Below the pieces are notes generated by a model, which was given only the letters and a program-made list of their open reading frames with translations, did not search any database and was not told the origin of the DNA. Made by a program: the position numbers and the translations under genes. DNA of 64,000 bases from Vibrio sp. PID17_43 (GTDB taxonomy: Bacteria > Pseudomonadota > Gammaproteobacteria > Enterobacterales > Vibrionaceae), in the NCBI RefSeq assembly GCF_002608565.1, contig NZ_LIXM01000010.1:62001-126000 (forward strand), read 5' to 3'. Shown here piece by piece: positions 50,169 to 59,324 of this stretch (position 1 is the first letter of the stretch; the number at the start of each line of letters is the position of its first letter).

Positions 50169-52994
50169 ATGCACAACGGCGTGATGAAGGCATGGCTCGA
50201 GTCTTCACACTTGGCTGGCGCCAATGCAACGTATGTAGAAGACCTCTACGAACTGTATCTAAGTGATCCCGATCTGGTAAGTGAGGAGTGGAAACGTGTA
50301 TTTGATGAGTTGCCTAAGAACTCTGAAGAAGTGGCCGAACAGCCACACTCGCGTGTCCGTGACTACTTCCGACGACTCGCTCAAGAAACGAAGCATTACA
50401 GTGTCCAAGTTAGTGATCCAGATGTCGACGCTAAGCAAGTAAAAGTTCTTCAGCTTATCAACGCATACCGCTTCCGCGGTCATGAAGCTGCAGAGCTCGA
50501 TCCTCTAGGTTTATGGCAACGCCCACCCGTGGCGGAGCTTGACCCTGTATTCCACAATCTCACCGAAGATGACTTCGAAGAAACTTTCAACGTCGGTTCT
50601 TTTGCCATTGGCCAAGAGACCATGCAGTTGAAAGACATCTACTCAGCACTGAAGAAAACCTACTGTGGTTCGATTGGCGCTGAATACATGCACATGACAG
50701 ACACAGAGCAAAAACGTTGGATTCAACAGCGTCTTGAGTCTGTGGTTGGTCAACCATCTTTCGATAAAGACGAAAAGCGCACTTTCTTAGAAGAATTGAC
50801 TGCAGCTGAAGGTTTAGAGCGCTATTTGGGAGCTAAATTTCCAGGTGCGAAGCGTTTCTCGCTAGAAGGTGGTGATGCACTGATTCCGATGACGAAAGAA
50901 TTGATTCGCCATGCTGGTAAGAGCGGCATGCGTGAAGTGGTTATCGGTATGGCTCACCGTGGACGTTTGAACATGTTGGTCAACGTTCTTGGTAAGAAGC
51001 CACAAGATTTGTTTGATGAGTTTGCGGGTAAACATGACGAAACTTGGGGGACGGGTGACGTTAAGTATCATCAAGGTTTCTCTGCAGATTTTGCAACGCC
51101 AGGCGGTGATGTTCACTTAGCTTTGGCGTTTAACCCATCTCACCTAGAGATCGTAAATCCAGTAGTGATTGGTTCGGTTCGTGCGCGTCAAGATCGCCTA
51201 GGTGATGAAAATGGCAGTCGCGTGTTACCAATTACGATCCACGGTGACTCGGCGATTGCTGGTCAAGGGGTTGTGGCGGAGACATTCAATATGTCTTTAG
51301 CTCGTGGTTTCTGTGTTGGTGGTACAGTGCGCATTGTTGTAAACAACCAAGTTGGTTTTACAACCTCTAACCCTCGTGATACGCGCTCGACCATGTACTG
51401 TACTGATATCGCGAAGATGGTGCAGGCTCCTATTTTCCATGTTAACGCAGACGATCCAGAAGCGGTCGCTTTCGTAACGCGTATCGCATTGGATTACCGC
51501 AACGAGTTCAAACGTGATGTTGTGATTGATTTGGTTTGTTACCGTCGTCATGGCCACAATGAAGCGGATGAGCCGAATGCAACTCAGCCATTGATGTACC
51601 AAAAAATCAAGAAGCACCCAACGCCTCGCAAGCTTTACGCTGACGTATTGATTGACAAAAACGAATCAGACATCGAAATTGCGACGCAACTGGTCAATGA
51701 ATACCGAGACGCGCTGGATAAAGGCGAAGTTGTGGTTAAAGAATGGCGCCCGATGGCGTTGCATTCGGTTGACTGGTCTCCATACTTAGGCCACGACTGG
51801 GATGTAGAGTGGGACAATAAATTTGATGCGACTCGCCTTAAAGAGCTCGGTCAACGTCTGATTCAATACCCAGATAGTCATAAACTGCAAAGCCGTGTGA
51901 ACAAGCTTTACAACGACCGTGCAGCCATGATCAGTGGCGAGAAAGCGATTGACTGGGGTATGGCTGAGACATTGGCTTACGCAACGCTTGTTGATGATGG
52001 TAAACGTATTCGTATCTCCGGTCAGGATTCAGGCCGTGGTACGTTCTTCCACCGTCACTCAGTTTTGCACAATCAAAATGACGCAAGCACCTACATCCCG
52101 CTAGCGAACATTCATGACAAACAAGGTCCATTCCAAGTCTTTGACTCAGTGTTGTCAGAAGAAGCGGTATTGGCGTTTGAATACGGTTACGCAACAGCAG
52201 AGCCAAGTGGCTTGACCATTTGGGAAGCCCAGTTCGGTGATTTTGCAAACGGTGCACAAGTCGTGATTGACCAGTTCATCTCATCCGGTGAACAAAAGTG
52301 GGCTCGTCTATGTGGTCTAACAATGTTGCTACCGCATGGTTACGAAGGCCAAGGCCCAGAGCACTCCTCAGCGCGTCTTGAGCGTTATCTACAATTATGT
52401 GCTGAGCAGAATATGCAGGTTGTAGTGCCATCTACACCAGCGCAGGTTTACCACATGATCCGTCGTCAGGTGGTGCGCCCAATGCGTCGTCCACTGATTG
52501 TTATGTCGCCTAAGTCGCTACTGCGTCATCCACTTTGTACTTCAACGTTGGAAGAGTTATCTGATGGTACATTCCAACCAGCAATTCCAGAAATTGACAA
52601 TCTGGAACCAAGTAAAGTGAAACGCGTTGTGTTCTGTTCAGGTAAGGTGTACTTCGACCTTCTCGAGCAGCGTCGCAACAACGAACAAGATGATGTTGCT
52701 ATTGTGCGTATTGAACAGCTGTACCCATTCCCTATGGATGAAGTACAAGCGGCAATTGCGCAGTACACCAATGTTGAAGATTTCGTATGGTGTCAGGAAG
52801 AGCCTCAAAACCAGGGGGCCTGGTACTGTAGCCAACACAACTTCCGTGCTGCTATTCCAGCAGGCGCAGATCTTAAATACGCAGGTCGCCCTGCCTCTGC
52901 TTCGCCAGCAGTAGGCTACATGTCGGTGCACTTGAAACAACAAAAAGCGTTGGTTGAAGACGCTCTGAATGTGAACTCAAAAACTTCGAATTAA
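50169..52994 (+). CDS. sucA: 2-oxoglutarate dehydrogenase E1 component
   Basis: The ThDP-dependent decarboxylase of the oxoglutarate dehydrogenase complex, 941 residues (E. coli 933). The N-terminal E2-binding segment is MKAWLESSHLAGANATYVED. Core motifs include GMAHRGRLNMLVNVLGKKP, FNPSHLEIVNPVV, IHGDSAIAGQG and YRRHGHNEADEP; the second half has RISGQDSGRGTFFHRH and LLPHGYEGQGPEHSSARLER. Followed 28 nt later by sucB. The E3 gene lpd is not in this window. Confidence 0.98.
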   Translation: MHNGVMKAWLESSHLAGANATYVEDLYELYLSDPDLVSEEWKRVFDELPKNSEEVAEQPHSRVRDYFRRLAQETKHYSVQVSDPDVDAKQVKVLQLINAYRFRGHEAAELDPLGLWQRPPVAELDPVFHNLTEDDFEETFNVGSFAIGQETMQLKDIYSALKKTYCGSIGAEYMHMTDTEQKRWIQQRLESVVGQPSFDKDEKRTFLEELTAAEGLERYLGAKFPGAKRFSLEGGDALIPMTKELIRHAGKSGMREVVIGMAHRGRLNMLVNVLGKKPQDLFDEFAGKHDETWGTGDVKYHQGFSADFATPGGDVHLALAFNPSHLEIVNPVVIGSVRARQDRLGDENGSRVLPITIHGDSAIAGQGVVAETFNMSLARGFCVGGTVRIVVNNQVGFTTSNPRDTRSTMYCTDIAKMVQAPIFHVNADDPEAVAFVTRIALDYRNEFKRDVVIDLVCYRRHGHNEADEPNATQPLMYQKIKKHPTPRKLYADVLIDKNESDIEIATQLVNEYRDALDKGEVVVKEWRPMALHSVDWSPYLGHDWDVEWDNKFDATRLKELGQRLIQYPDSHKLQSRVNKLYNDRAAMISGEKAIDWGMAETLAYATLVDDGKRIRISGQDSGRGTFFHRHSVLHNQNDASTYIPLANIHDKQGPFQVFDSVLSEEAVLAFEYGYATAEPSGLTIWEAQFGDFANGAQVVIDQFISSGEQKWARLCGLTMLLPHGYEGQGPEHSSARLERYLQLCAEQNMQVVVPSTPAQVYHMIRRQVVRPMRRPLIVMSPKSLLRHPLCTSTLEELSDGTFQPAIPEIDNLEPSKVKRVVFCSGKVYFDLLEQRRNNEQDDVAIVRIEQLYPFPMDEVQAAIAQYTNVEDFVWCQEEPQNQGAWYCSQHNFRAAIPAGADLKYAGRPASASPAVGYMSVHLKQQKALVEDALNVNSKTSN

Positions 52995-53022
52995 GAACTA
53001 GAAGTTAAAGGAAGAAACAGTT

Positions 53023-54231
53023 ATGACAATTGAAATTCTGGTTCCAGACTTACCTGAATCAGTTGCAGATGCAACCGTAGCGACATGGCACAAAAAACCA
53101 GGCGACGCAGTAGAGCGTGATGAAGTTCTGGTTGATATCGAAACGGATAAAGTTGTGCTTGAAGTTCCTGCTCCGGAAGCGGGAATATTAGAAGCCATTA
53201 TTGAAGAAGAGGGCGCGACAGTCCTTTCTAAACAACTAATTGCAAGACTTAAGCCGGGTGCTGTTGCGGGTGAGCCAACAGCAGATACCACAGAAGAAAC
53301 AGAAGCATCTCCAGATAAACGTCATAAAGCGGTGTTGACAGAGGAGAGCAGTGACGCGCTAAGCCCAGCGGTTCGTCGTCTTCTAGCTGAACACAACCTA
53401 GAAGCGTGCCAGGTGAAAGGTTCTGGTGTTGGCGGTCGAATCACTCGTGAAGACATTGAAGCGCACCTTGCAAACGCAAAAGCAGCACCGAAAGCAGAAA
53501 CGCCTGCGGCAGTTGAAGCGCCAGCAGCGGCTCGCAGTCAAAAACGTGTTCCAATGACGCGTCTACGTAAGACAGTGGCAAACCGTCTTCTAGAAGCGAA
53601 AAACAACACGGCCATGCTGACCACGTTTAACGAAGTGAACATGAAACCAATCATGGACCTTCGTAAGCAATATAAAGATCAATTCGAAGAGCGTCATGGC
53701 ATCCGTCTAGGCTTCATGTCTTTCTACGTGAAAGCAGTAACAGAAGCACTGAAGCGTTACCCAGAAGTGAATGCATCTATCGATGGTGATGACATCGTCT
53801 ACCACAACTACTTCGATATCAGCATGGCGGTTTCTACGCCACGCGGTCTAGTAACACCAGTACTTAAAGACTGTGACACACTAGGTTTTGCTGACATCGA
53901 AAAAGGCATCAAAGAGCTAGCTATCAAAGGCCGTGACGGCAAGCTAACGGTGGATGAGCTAATGGGCGGTAACTTCACTATCACTAACGGTGGTGTATTT
54001 GGCTCATTGATGTCTACGCCAATCATCAACCCACCACAATCGGCAATCCTGGGTATGCACAAAATCCAAGATCGCCCAATGGCGGTGGATGGTAAAGTAG
54101 AAATCTTGCCAATGATGTACCTAGCTCTATCTTACGACCACCGTTTGATCGATGGTCGTGAGTCAGTGGGTTTCTTAGTAACGATTAAAGAGCTACTAGA
54201 AGATCCAGCGCGTCTGCTATTAGACGTTTAA
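53023..54231 (+). CDS. sucB: Dihydrolipoyl succinyltransferase (E2)
   Basis: The E2 core of the oxoglutarate dehydrogenase complex, 402 residues. Lipoyl domain at 1-78 with lipoylated Lys43 in [17 protein letters not shown]. The peripheral-subunit-binding domain is [16 protein letters not shown] with [15 protein letters not shown]. After an Ala/Pro linker, the catalytic domain ends with the HxxxDG motif in [16 protein letters not shown]. One lipoyl domain only. Confidence 0.98.
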   Translation: MTIEILVPDLPESVADATVATWHKKPGDAVERDEVLVDIETDKVVLEVPAPEAGILEAIIEEEGATVLSKQLIARLKPGAVAGEPTADTTEETEASPDKRHKAVLTEESSDALSPAVRRLLAEHNLEACQVKGSGVGGRITREDIEAHLANAKAAPKAETPAAVEAPAAARSQKRVPMTRLRKTVANRLLEAKNNTAMLTTFNEVNMKPIMDLRKQYKDQFEERHGIRLGFMSFYVKAVTEALKRYPEVNASIDGDDIVYHNYFDISMAVSTPRGLVTPVLKDCDTLGFADIEKGIKELAIKGRDGKLTVDELMGGNFTITNGGVFGSLMSTPIINPPQSAILGMHKIQDRPMAVDGKVEILPMMYLALSYDHRLIDGRESVGFLVTIKELLEDPARLLLDV

Positions 54232-54238
54232 TATCGCT

Positions 54239-54272
54239 AAAACGTCGAGTTATCTTTGGTAACTCGACGTTT
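54239..54272 (+). terminator. Long hairpin after sucB
   Basis: AAACGTCGAGTTA / TAACTCGACGTTT, a 13-bp perfect stem with a loop of about 7 nt, starting eight bases after the sucB stop. The T-tract is short, so it may attenuate rather than fully stop transcription. Confidence 0.65.
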
Positions 54273-54281
54273 ACGGCATCC

Positions 54282-54310
54282 AAGGCTAGACTGGCTCAGC
54301 GTCTGGCCTT
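54282..54310 (+). other. Second hairpin between sucB and sucC
   Basis: AAGGC-AGAC / GTCT-GCCTT imperfect stem directly after the first hairpin. Downstream, TTGAAC and TATAAT-like bases near 54315-54345 could form a separate sucC promoter. Confidence 0.4.
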
Positions 54311-54437
54311 CACTTGAACTGCCCCCGATATAATCTATATAGCAGTTGATTTGAGAAGACCCTACAGACGTACCGCAATCAAAGCGGTGTTATGGAAATA
54401 ATAAATCCCTTAAGGGATAAACAAACGGAATATCAAA

Positions 54438-55604
54438 ATGAATTTGCATGAATACCAAGCCAAACAGCTGTTTGCAGAATTCGGTTTGCCTGTACCGGAA
54501 GGCTACGCATGTGATACGCCACAAGAAGCTTTCGAAGCGGCGGGTCGCATCACTACCGAAAAGAAAGTTGTAAAATGTCAGGTTCACGCTGGTGGCCGCG
54601 GTAAAGCGGGCGGCGTTGAGCTACACGATACAAAAGACGGCGTAAAAGAATTCGCACAAAAATGGCTAGGTAAGAACTTGGTGACTTACCAAACAGACGC
54701 AAATGGTCAGCCTGTTACTAAAATCCTTGTAGAAGAAGCGTCTAACATCGCTAATGAACTTTACCTTGGTGCGGTTGTTGACCGCGCAACTCGTAAGATC
54801 GTTTTCATGGCTTCTACTGAAGGTGGTGTGGAAATTGAAAAAGTTGCGGAGGAAACGCCGGAGCTTATCCACAAAGCAGCAATCGATCCACTAGTAGGCC
54901 CTCAGGCTTACCAAGGTCGCGAGCTAGCGTTCAAACTTGGTCTTGAAGGCGATCAAATCAAACAATTCGTTAAGATCTTCATGGGTCTTGGCACGATGTT
55001 CTCTCAGTACGACCTAGCACTGCTAGAGATCAACCCACTGGTTATTACTGGCGAAGGTAACTTACTGTGTCTTGACGGTAAGATCAACATCGATTCAAAC
55101 GCGCTATACCGTCAGCCTAAGCTTCGTGAAATGCACGATCCTTCACAAGAAGACGAGCGTGAAGCGCATGCAGCTCAGTGGGAGCTGAACTACGTAGCAC
55201 TAGACGGTAACGTTGGCTGTATGGTTAACGGTGCGGGTCTAGCGATGGGTACAATGGACATCGTAAACCTACACGGTGGCAAGCCAGCTAACTTCCTAGA
55301 CGTAGGTGGCGGCGCGACAAAAGAGCGTGTAGCAGAAGCATTCAAAATCATCCTATCTGATGACAACGTTAAAGCCGTTCTAGTAAACATCTTCGGCGGT
55401 ATCGTACGTTGTGACATGATTGCAGAAGGCATCATTGGTGCAGTGAAAGAAGTGGGAGTAACTGTCCCTGTTGTTGTTCGTCTAGAAGGTACTAACGCTG
55501 ACCTAGGTCGCGAAGTTCTTGCAAATTCTGATGTTGATATCATTGCTGCTGAGTCGCTAACAGATGCTGCTCAGAAAGTTGTTGCTGCTGCGGAGGCTAA
55601 ATAA
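54438..55604 (+). CDS. sucC: Succinyl-CoA synthetase beta subunit
   Basis: The nucleotide- and succinate-binding subunit, 388 residues as in E. coli. An ATP-grasp fold occupies the N-terminal two thirds ([55 protein letters not shown]). The C-terminal domain has the [18 protein letters not shown] and [11 protein letters not shown] signatures. It overlaps sucD by one base. Confidence 0.99.
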   Translation: MNLHEYQAKQLFAEFGLPVPEGYACDTPQEAFEAAGRITTEKKVVKCQVHAGGRGKAGGVELHDTKDGVKEFAQKWLGKNLVTYQTDANGQPVTKILVEEASNIANELYLGAVVDRATRKIVFMASTEGGVEIEKVAEETPELIHKAAIDPLVGPQAYQGRELAFKLGLEGDQIKQFVKIFMGLGTMFSQYDLALLEINPLVITGEGNLLCLDGKINIDSNALYRQPKLREMHDPSQEDEREAHAAQWELNYVALDGNVGCMVNGAGLAMGTMDIVNLHGGKPANFLDVGGGATKERVAEAFKIILSDDNVKAVLVNIFGGIVRCDMIAEGIIGAVKEVGVTVPVVVRLEGTNADLGREVLANSDVDIIAAESLTDAAQKVVAAAEAK

Positions 55605-56476
55605 TGTCTGTACTAATTAACAAAGACACTAAAGTAATCTGTCAGGGCTTCACTGGTGGTCAAGGTACTTTCCACTCAGAGCAGGCAATTGCTTACGGTA
55701 CACAAATGGTTGGTGGTGTATCTCCAGGTAAAGGTGGTCAAACTCACCTTGGTCTTCCTGTATTCAACACGGTACGTGAAGCGGTAGAAGTAACTGGCGC
55801 AACAGCAACAGTAATCTACGTTCCAGCACCATTCTGTAAAGATGCAATCCTAGAAGCGATCGACGCAGGTATCGAGCTTATCGTAACGATCACCGAAGGC
55901 ATTCCAACGATTGATATGATCGATGTGAAAGTGAAGCTAGAAGAAACTGGCGTTCGCATGATCGGTCCTAACTGTCCCGGTGTTATCACGCCTGATGAGT
56001 GTAAAATCGGTATCATGCCTGGTCATATCCACAAGAAAGGTAAAGTGGGTATCGTTTCTCGTTCAGGTACGCTAACCTACGAAGCCGTTAAGCAAACGAC
56101 TGACGAAGGCTTTGGCCAATCAACGTGTGTTGGTATTGGTGGCGACCCAATCCCTGGTTCAAACTTCATCGACATCCTGAAGCTTTTCCAAGAAGACCCT
56201 GAAACTGAGGCAATCGTAATGATTGGTGAAATCGGTGGTACTGCGGAAGAAGAAGCTGCAGCTTACATCAAAGAAAACGTAACTAAGCCAGTGGTTTCTT
56301 ACATTGCTGGTGTTACTGCTCCTCCTGGTAAGCGTATGGGTCACGCAGGTGCAATCATCTCTGGTGGTAAAGGTACTGCAGAAGACAAATTCGCAGCACT
56401 AGAAGCCGCTGGTGTTAAGACAGTGAAGTCTCTAGCAGAGATTGGTCAAGGTTTACGCGAAGTAACGGGTTGGTAA
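55604..56476 (+). CDS. sucD: Succinyl-CoA synthetase alpha subunit
   Basis: The CoA-binding subunit carrying the phosphohistidine, 290 residues. Rossmann CoA site [30 protein letters not shown], and the active-site histidine in [16 protein letters not shown]. Translation is coupled to sucC (TAATG). Confidence 0.99.
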   Translation: MSVLINKDTKVICQGFTGGQGTFHSEQAIAYGTQMVGGVSPGKGGQTHLGLPVFNTVREAVEVTGATATVIYVPAPFCKDAILEAIDAGIELIVTITEGIPTIDMIDVKVKLEETGVRMIGPNCPGVITPDECKIGIMPGHIHKKGKVGIVSRSGTLTYEAVKQTTDEGFGQSTCVGIGGDPIPGSNFIDILKLFQEDPETEAIVMIGEIGGTAEEEAAAYIKENVTKPVVSYIAGVTAPPGKRMGHAGAIISGGKGTAEDKFAALEAAGVKTVKSLAEIGQGLREVTGW

Positions 56477-56503
56477 TCGACCAAACTGCTTTATCAGCAT
56501 TAA

Positions 56504-56536
56504 AAAAGCCTGCGATTTCGCAGGCTTTTCTTTTTC
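56504..56536 (+). terminator. Intrinsic terminator of sucCD
   Basis: AAAAGCCTGC / GCAGGCTTTT followed by CTTTTTC. Confidence 0.92.
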
Positions 56537-56595
56537 TGTTGGCTCGTCCTGATTTGTGTCTCAAGCATGAGCACTATATTTACCACTCGGTGCGA

Positions 56596-57381
56596 TTACG
56601 CTTTACGCCTAATCAGTTGGCTAAGAATAAACAGGGTCGTTGCGCTAATCACAACGGATGGCCCCGCTGGGGTATCAAAATGCCATGAAAGGCTTAATCC
56701 CATCAATACAGCGACAGAACCAATAATAGAAGCAAGTAACGCCATTTGCTCTGGTGTTGCAGAAAGCTTTCTTGCCGTAGCTGCAGGGATGATAAGTAAT
56801 GACGTCATGATCAAAGCACCGACAAACTTCATTCCAATTGCGATCACTACGCCGACCATTAGCATCAACACTAAGCGGATCAGGTCGGTATTTACGCCCT
56901 CAACAGCAGCCAATTCTTCGCTCACGGTGCTCGATAGCAGTGGACGCCAGAAAATGTATAAGCAAGCGCTGACAGCAACGACACCTGAATAGATGAATAT
57001 GAGATCTTGAGGTGAAACGGCGAGTAAATCACCAAATAGATAACTCATCAGATCCACACGCACATTCTCTAAGAAACTCACGGAGACTAAGCCAATCGAG
57101 AGTGCGCTATGGGCGAGGATACCAAGTAGGGTGTCCGTCGCAACCAGTTGTTGCTTTTGTAATGTGACGAGCAATACTGCAATCGCCAAACAGCACACCA
57201 AAAGTGCTAAATAAAGGTTCACGTTAAGCAGAAAACCCAGAGCAAGCCCCATTAATGAGGCATGCGCTAAGGTATCCCCAAAGTAGGCCATTTTGCGCCA
57301 CACGACGAATGAACCCAGTGGACCAGCAATGATTGCAATGCCAATACCTGCAAGGATAGAAGGTAATAGAAACTCAATCAT
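56596..57381 (-). CDS. znuB: Zinc ABC transporter permease ZnuB
   Basis: The inner-membrane permease of the high-affinity zinc importer, 261 residues from the ATG at 57381, the same length as E. coli ZnuB. It overlaps the end of znuC by 8 nt, so an upstream start at 57423 is unlikely. Landmarks: [50 protein letters not shown]. About eight helices. Confidence 0.96.
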   Translation of the reverse strand: MIEFLLPSILAGIGIAIIAGPLGSFVVWRKMAYFGDTLAHASLMGLALGFLLNVNLYLALLVCCLAIAVLLVTLQKQQLVATDTLLGILAHSALSIGLVSVSFLENVRVDLMSYLFGDLLAVSPQDLIFIYSGVVAVSACLYIFWRPLLSSTVSEELAAVEGVNTDLIRLVLMLMVGVVIAIGMKFVGALIMTSLLIIPAATARKLSATPEQMALLASIIGSVAVLMGLSLSWHFDTPAGPSVVISATTLFILSQLIRRKA

Positions 57382-58162
57382 GATGGTAATGTCCGTGTTT
57401 ATGGTGAGAGCATGACGTGGCATCCCCTTTTACTGGCGAACCAGATAAATCATGGTGATGGTGCTCATGGTCATGATGATAAAACGCCAATGATTCGCGT
57501 GTCGCATTGCCAAATAATGCAATATAAGACGGATGCTGAGTAATCGTCGCTGGCGAACCTGAGCAACAGACATGATGCTGCAAACAGATCACATCATCGG
57601 TTTTTGCCATAACTAAGTGGAGATCGTGTGAAACCATAAATACACCGCAGTCAAAGCGGTGTCGAATGCTTTCAATCAAATCATATAGGTCAATTTGGCC
57701 TTGAATATCCACACCTTGTGCAGGTTCATCGAGTACCAATAACTCTGGACGTAGCAATAGCGCACGAGCGAGCAGCACACGTTGCGTTTCACCGCCAGAA
57801 AGGCGATGCATATTATGGTTTAAAAGATGTTCTGCGCCCACTAATCTTAACGCATCAAGACACTCTTGCTGACTGTATTTACCAGCGAGATTGAGGAAGC
57901 GAATGACGTTCAGTGGTAATGAATCGTTGAGTGTGAGCTTTTGAGGAACATAACCAATTTTCAAGCTACGTTTCTTGATTAATTGGCCGCTAGTCGGCTT
58001 CTGAAGACCTAAGATTACCTTGACTAAGGTCGATTTTCCCGCTCCATTGGGACCAATTAGGGTTGTGATCTTGCCCTTTTCTAATTCCATACTGATGTTA
58101 TCAAGAACTCGACGTCCGTCAAATTCGACACACAGCTGTTCAAGACGAGCTAATGAAGGCAT
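57374..58162 (-). CDS. znuC: Zinc ABC transporter ATPase ZnuC
   Basis: The ATPase of the zinc importer, 262 residues. Walker [17 protein letters not shown], signature [20 protein letters not shown], Walker [13 protein letters not shown] and H-loop [10 protein letters not shown]. The last 30 or so residues are rich in histidine with some aspartate ([13 protein letters not shown], then [10 protein letters not shown] at the end), which could bind zinc and sense or buffer it on the cytoplasmic side. It is divergent from znuA with a Zur-like box between. Confidence 0.96.
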   Translation of the reverse strand: MPSLARLEQLCVEFDGRRVLDNISMELEKGKITTLIGPNGAGKSTLVKVILGLQKPTSGQLIKKRSLKIGYVPQKLTLNDSLPLNVIRFLNLAGKYSQQECLDALRLVGAEHLLNHNMHRLSGGETQRVLLARALLLRPELLVLDEPAQGVDIQGQIDLYDLIESIRHRFDCGVFMVSHDLHLVMAKTDDVICLQHHVCCSGSPATITQHPSYIALFGNATRESLAFYHHDHEHHHHDLSGSPVKGDATSCSHHKHGHYHHD

Positions 58163-58184
58163 GAATGAAACTCATTTGCAAATC

Positions 58185-58209
58185 AATAATGTTATAATGT
58201 AACATTATT
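58185..58209. promoter_or_regulatory. Zur-like operator between znuC and znuA
   Basis: AATAATGTTA-TAATG-TAACATTATT is a 25-bp near-perfect palindrome with the TGTTATA/TAACA core of Zur boxes (GAAATGTTATANTATAACATTTC). It sits midway between the divergent znuCB and znuA starts. Confidence 0.8.
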
Positions 58210-58240
58210 GCACTTTCCACGTGATCCCCCAAGTAAAACT

Positions 58241-59116
58241 ATGAAAAGAGTCCTAATTCTCGCTGCTGCGACAATGCTAACGTTACCAGCGCACGCCATA
58301 TCGGTATTGACTAGTGTTAAACCTATTCAAATGATCGTTAGTGAGTTGACTGACGGTATTACTCAACCGCAAGTATTGCTTCAATCTAATGCGTCGCCTC
58401 ATGATTACGCACTTCGTCCGTCGGATGTTAGAAACATCGCCTCTGCAGATTTGGTTATCTGGTATGGGCATGATCTTGAGCCTTTTTTAGAGAAAGTGAT
58501 GGCTGAACGTTCTAATACGTTCACACTGAGTAACATTCCAGGTCTTGCACTGCGCGCGTATGACACTGAACACAATCATGATGGTCATGACCATGGCTCT
58601 CACGATCCTCACTTTTGGCTTGGTGTTGAACCAGTGAAACAAGTTGCGCTCGCTGTGGCAAATAAGTTAGCTGAGGTGGATCCAGTAAATGCAGATCAGT
58701 ACGAAGTGAATCTTGCCAAATTTGAAGAACAACTCAATGTAACCGACGCTAAAATTGAGCAGCAACTTGCACCCATTCAAGATAAGGGGTATTTCGTTTT
58801 CCATGATGCGTATGGGTACTTCGAAGAACATTTCGGAATGAATAATCTTGGCCATTTTACCGTCACACCGGATCGCAAGCCGGGCGCAAAAACATTAATT
58901 CATATACGAAAGGCACTGGCGGCTGGGGATGTTGAATGTGTGTTTTCTGAACCACAATTCACTCCTGCAGTTGTTGAAAGTGTGTTGCGCGGTAGCGATG
59001 TTAGCAATGGTACGCTTGACCCTCTTGGAAGCGACATTGAAGTTCGATCAGGCAGCTATTTCGTATTATTACAAAACATGGCTAACAGCTTTAGCCAATG
59101 TTTAGGGAAACCGTAA
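58241..59116 (+). CDS. znuA: Zinc ABC transporter periplasmic binding protein ZnuA
   Basis: The periplasmic zinc-capturing protein, 291 residues from the ATG at 58241; an in-frame TTG at 58208 overlaps the Zur-like box and is rejected. The signal peptide is MKRVLILAAATMLTLPAHA. Zinc ligands: the histidine in SNASPHDYALRPSD, the histidine-rich loop HNHDGHDHGSHDPHFWLG, FHDAYGYFEEHFG, and a C-terminal acidic site. A conserved Cys pair (VECVFSEPQ and SQCLG) likely forms a disulfide. Confidence 0.96.
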   Translation: MKRVLILAAATMLTLPAHAISVLTSVKPIQMIVSELTDGITQPQVLLQSNASPHDYALRPSDVRNIASADLVIWYGHDLEPFLEKVMAERSNTFTLSNIPGLALRAYDTEHNHDGHDHGSHDPHFWLGVEPVKQVALAVANKLAEVDPVNADQYEVNLAKFEEQLNVTDAKIEQQLAPIQDKGYFVFHDAYGYFEEHFGMNNLGHFTVTPDRKPGAKTLIHIRKALAAGDVECVFSEPQFTPAVVESVLRGSDVSNGTLDPLGSDIEVRSGSYFVLLQNMANSFSQCLGKP

Positions 59117-59132
59117 CAATATTGTTGCTTTC
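59107..59132 (+). other. Palindrome overlapping the znuA stop
   Basis: GAAA....AACAATATTGTT..TTTC: a 12-bp perfect palindrome flanked by GAAA/TTTC. Possibly a weak terminator or a protein-binding site. Confidence 0.3.
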
Positions 59133-59324
59133 CTAAGAGAGACGACTTTTTATCGTGATCTAACAGTAAGAATTGAAACCTTTGGTAAGACGAGTCTTTT
59201 CTCTATAGGGATTTGAGATATCATTATTCATAATTAGTGGCTAAAAATAACGACATTGATGCTTGGCTTTTAAGGCAGAGCAAACCGTGGAACGCCATAA
59301 ATAGATTAATGAAAGGATTTTATC

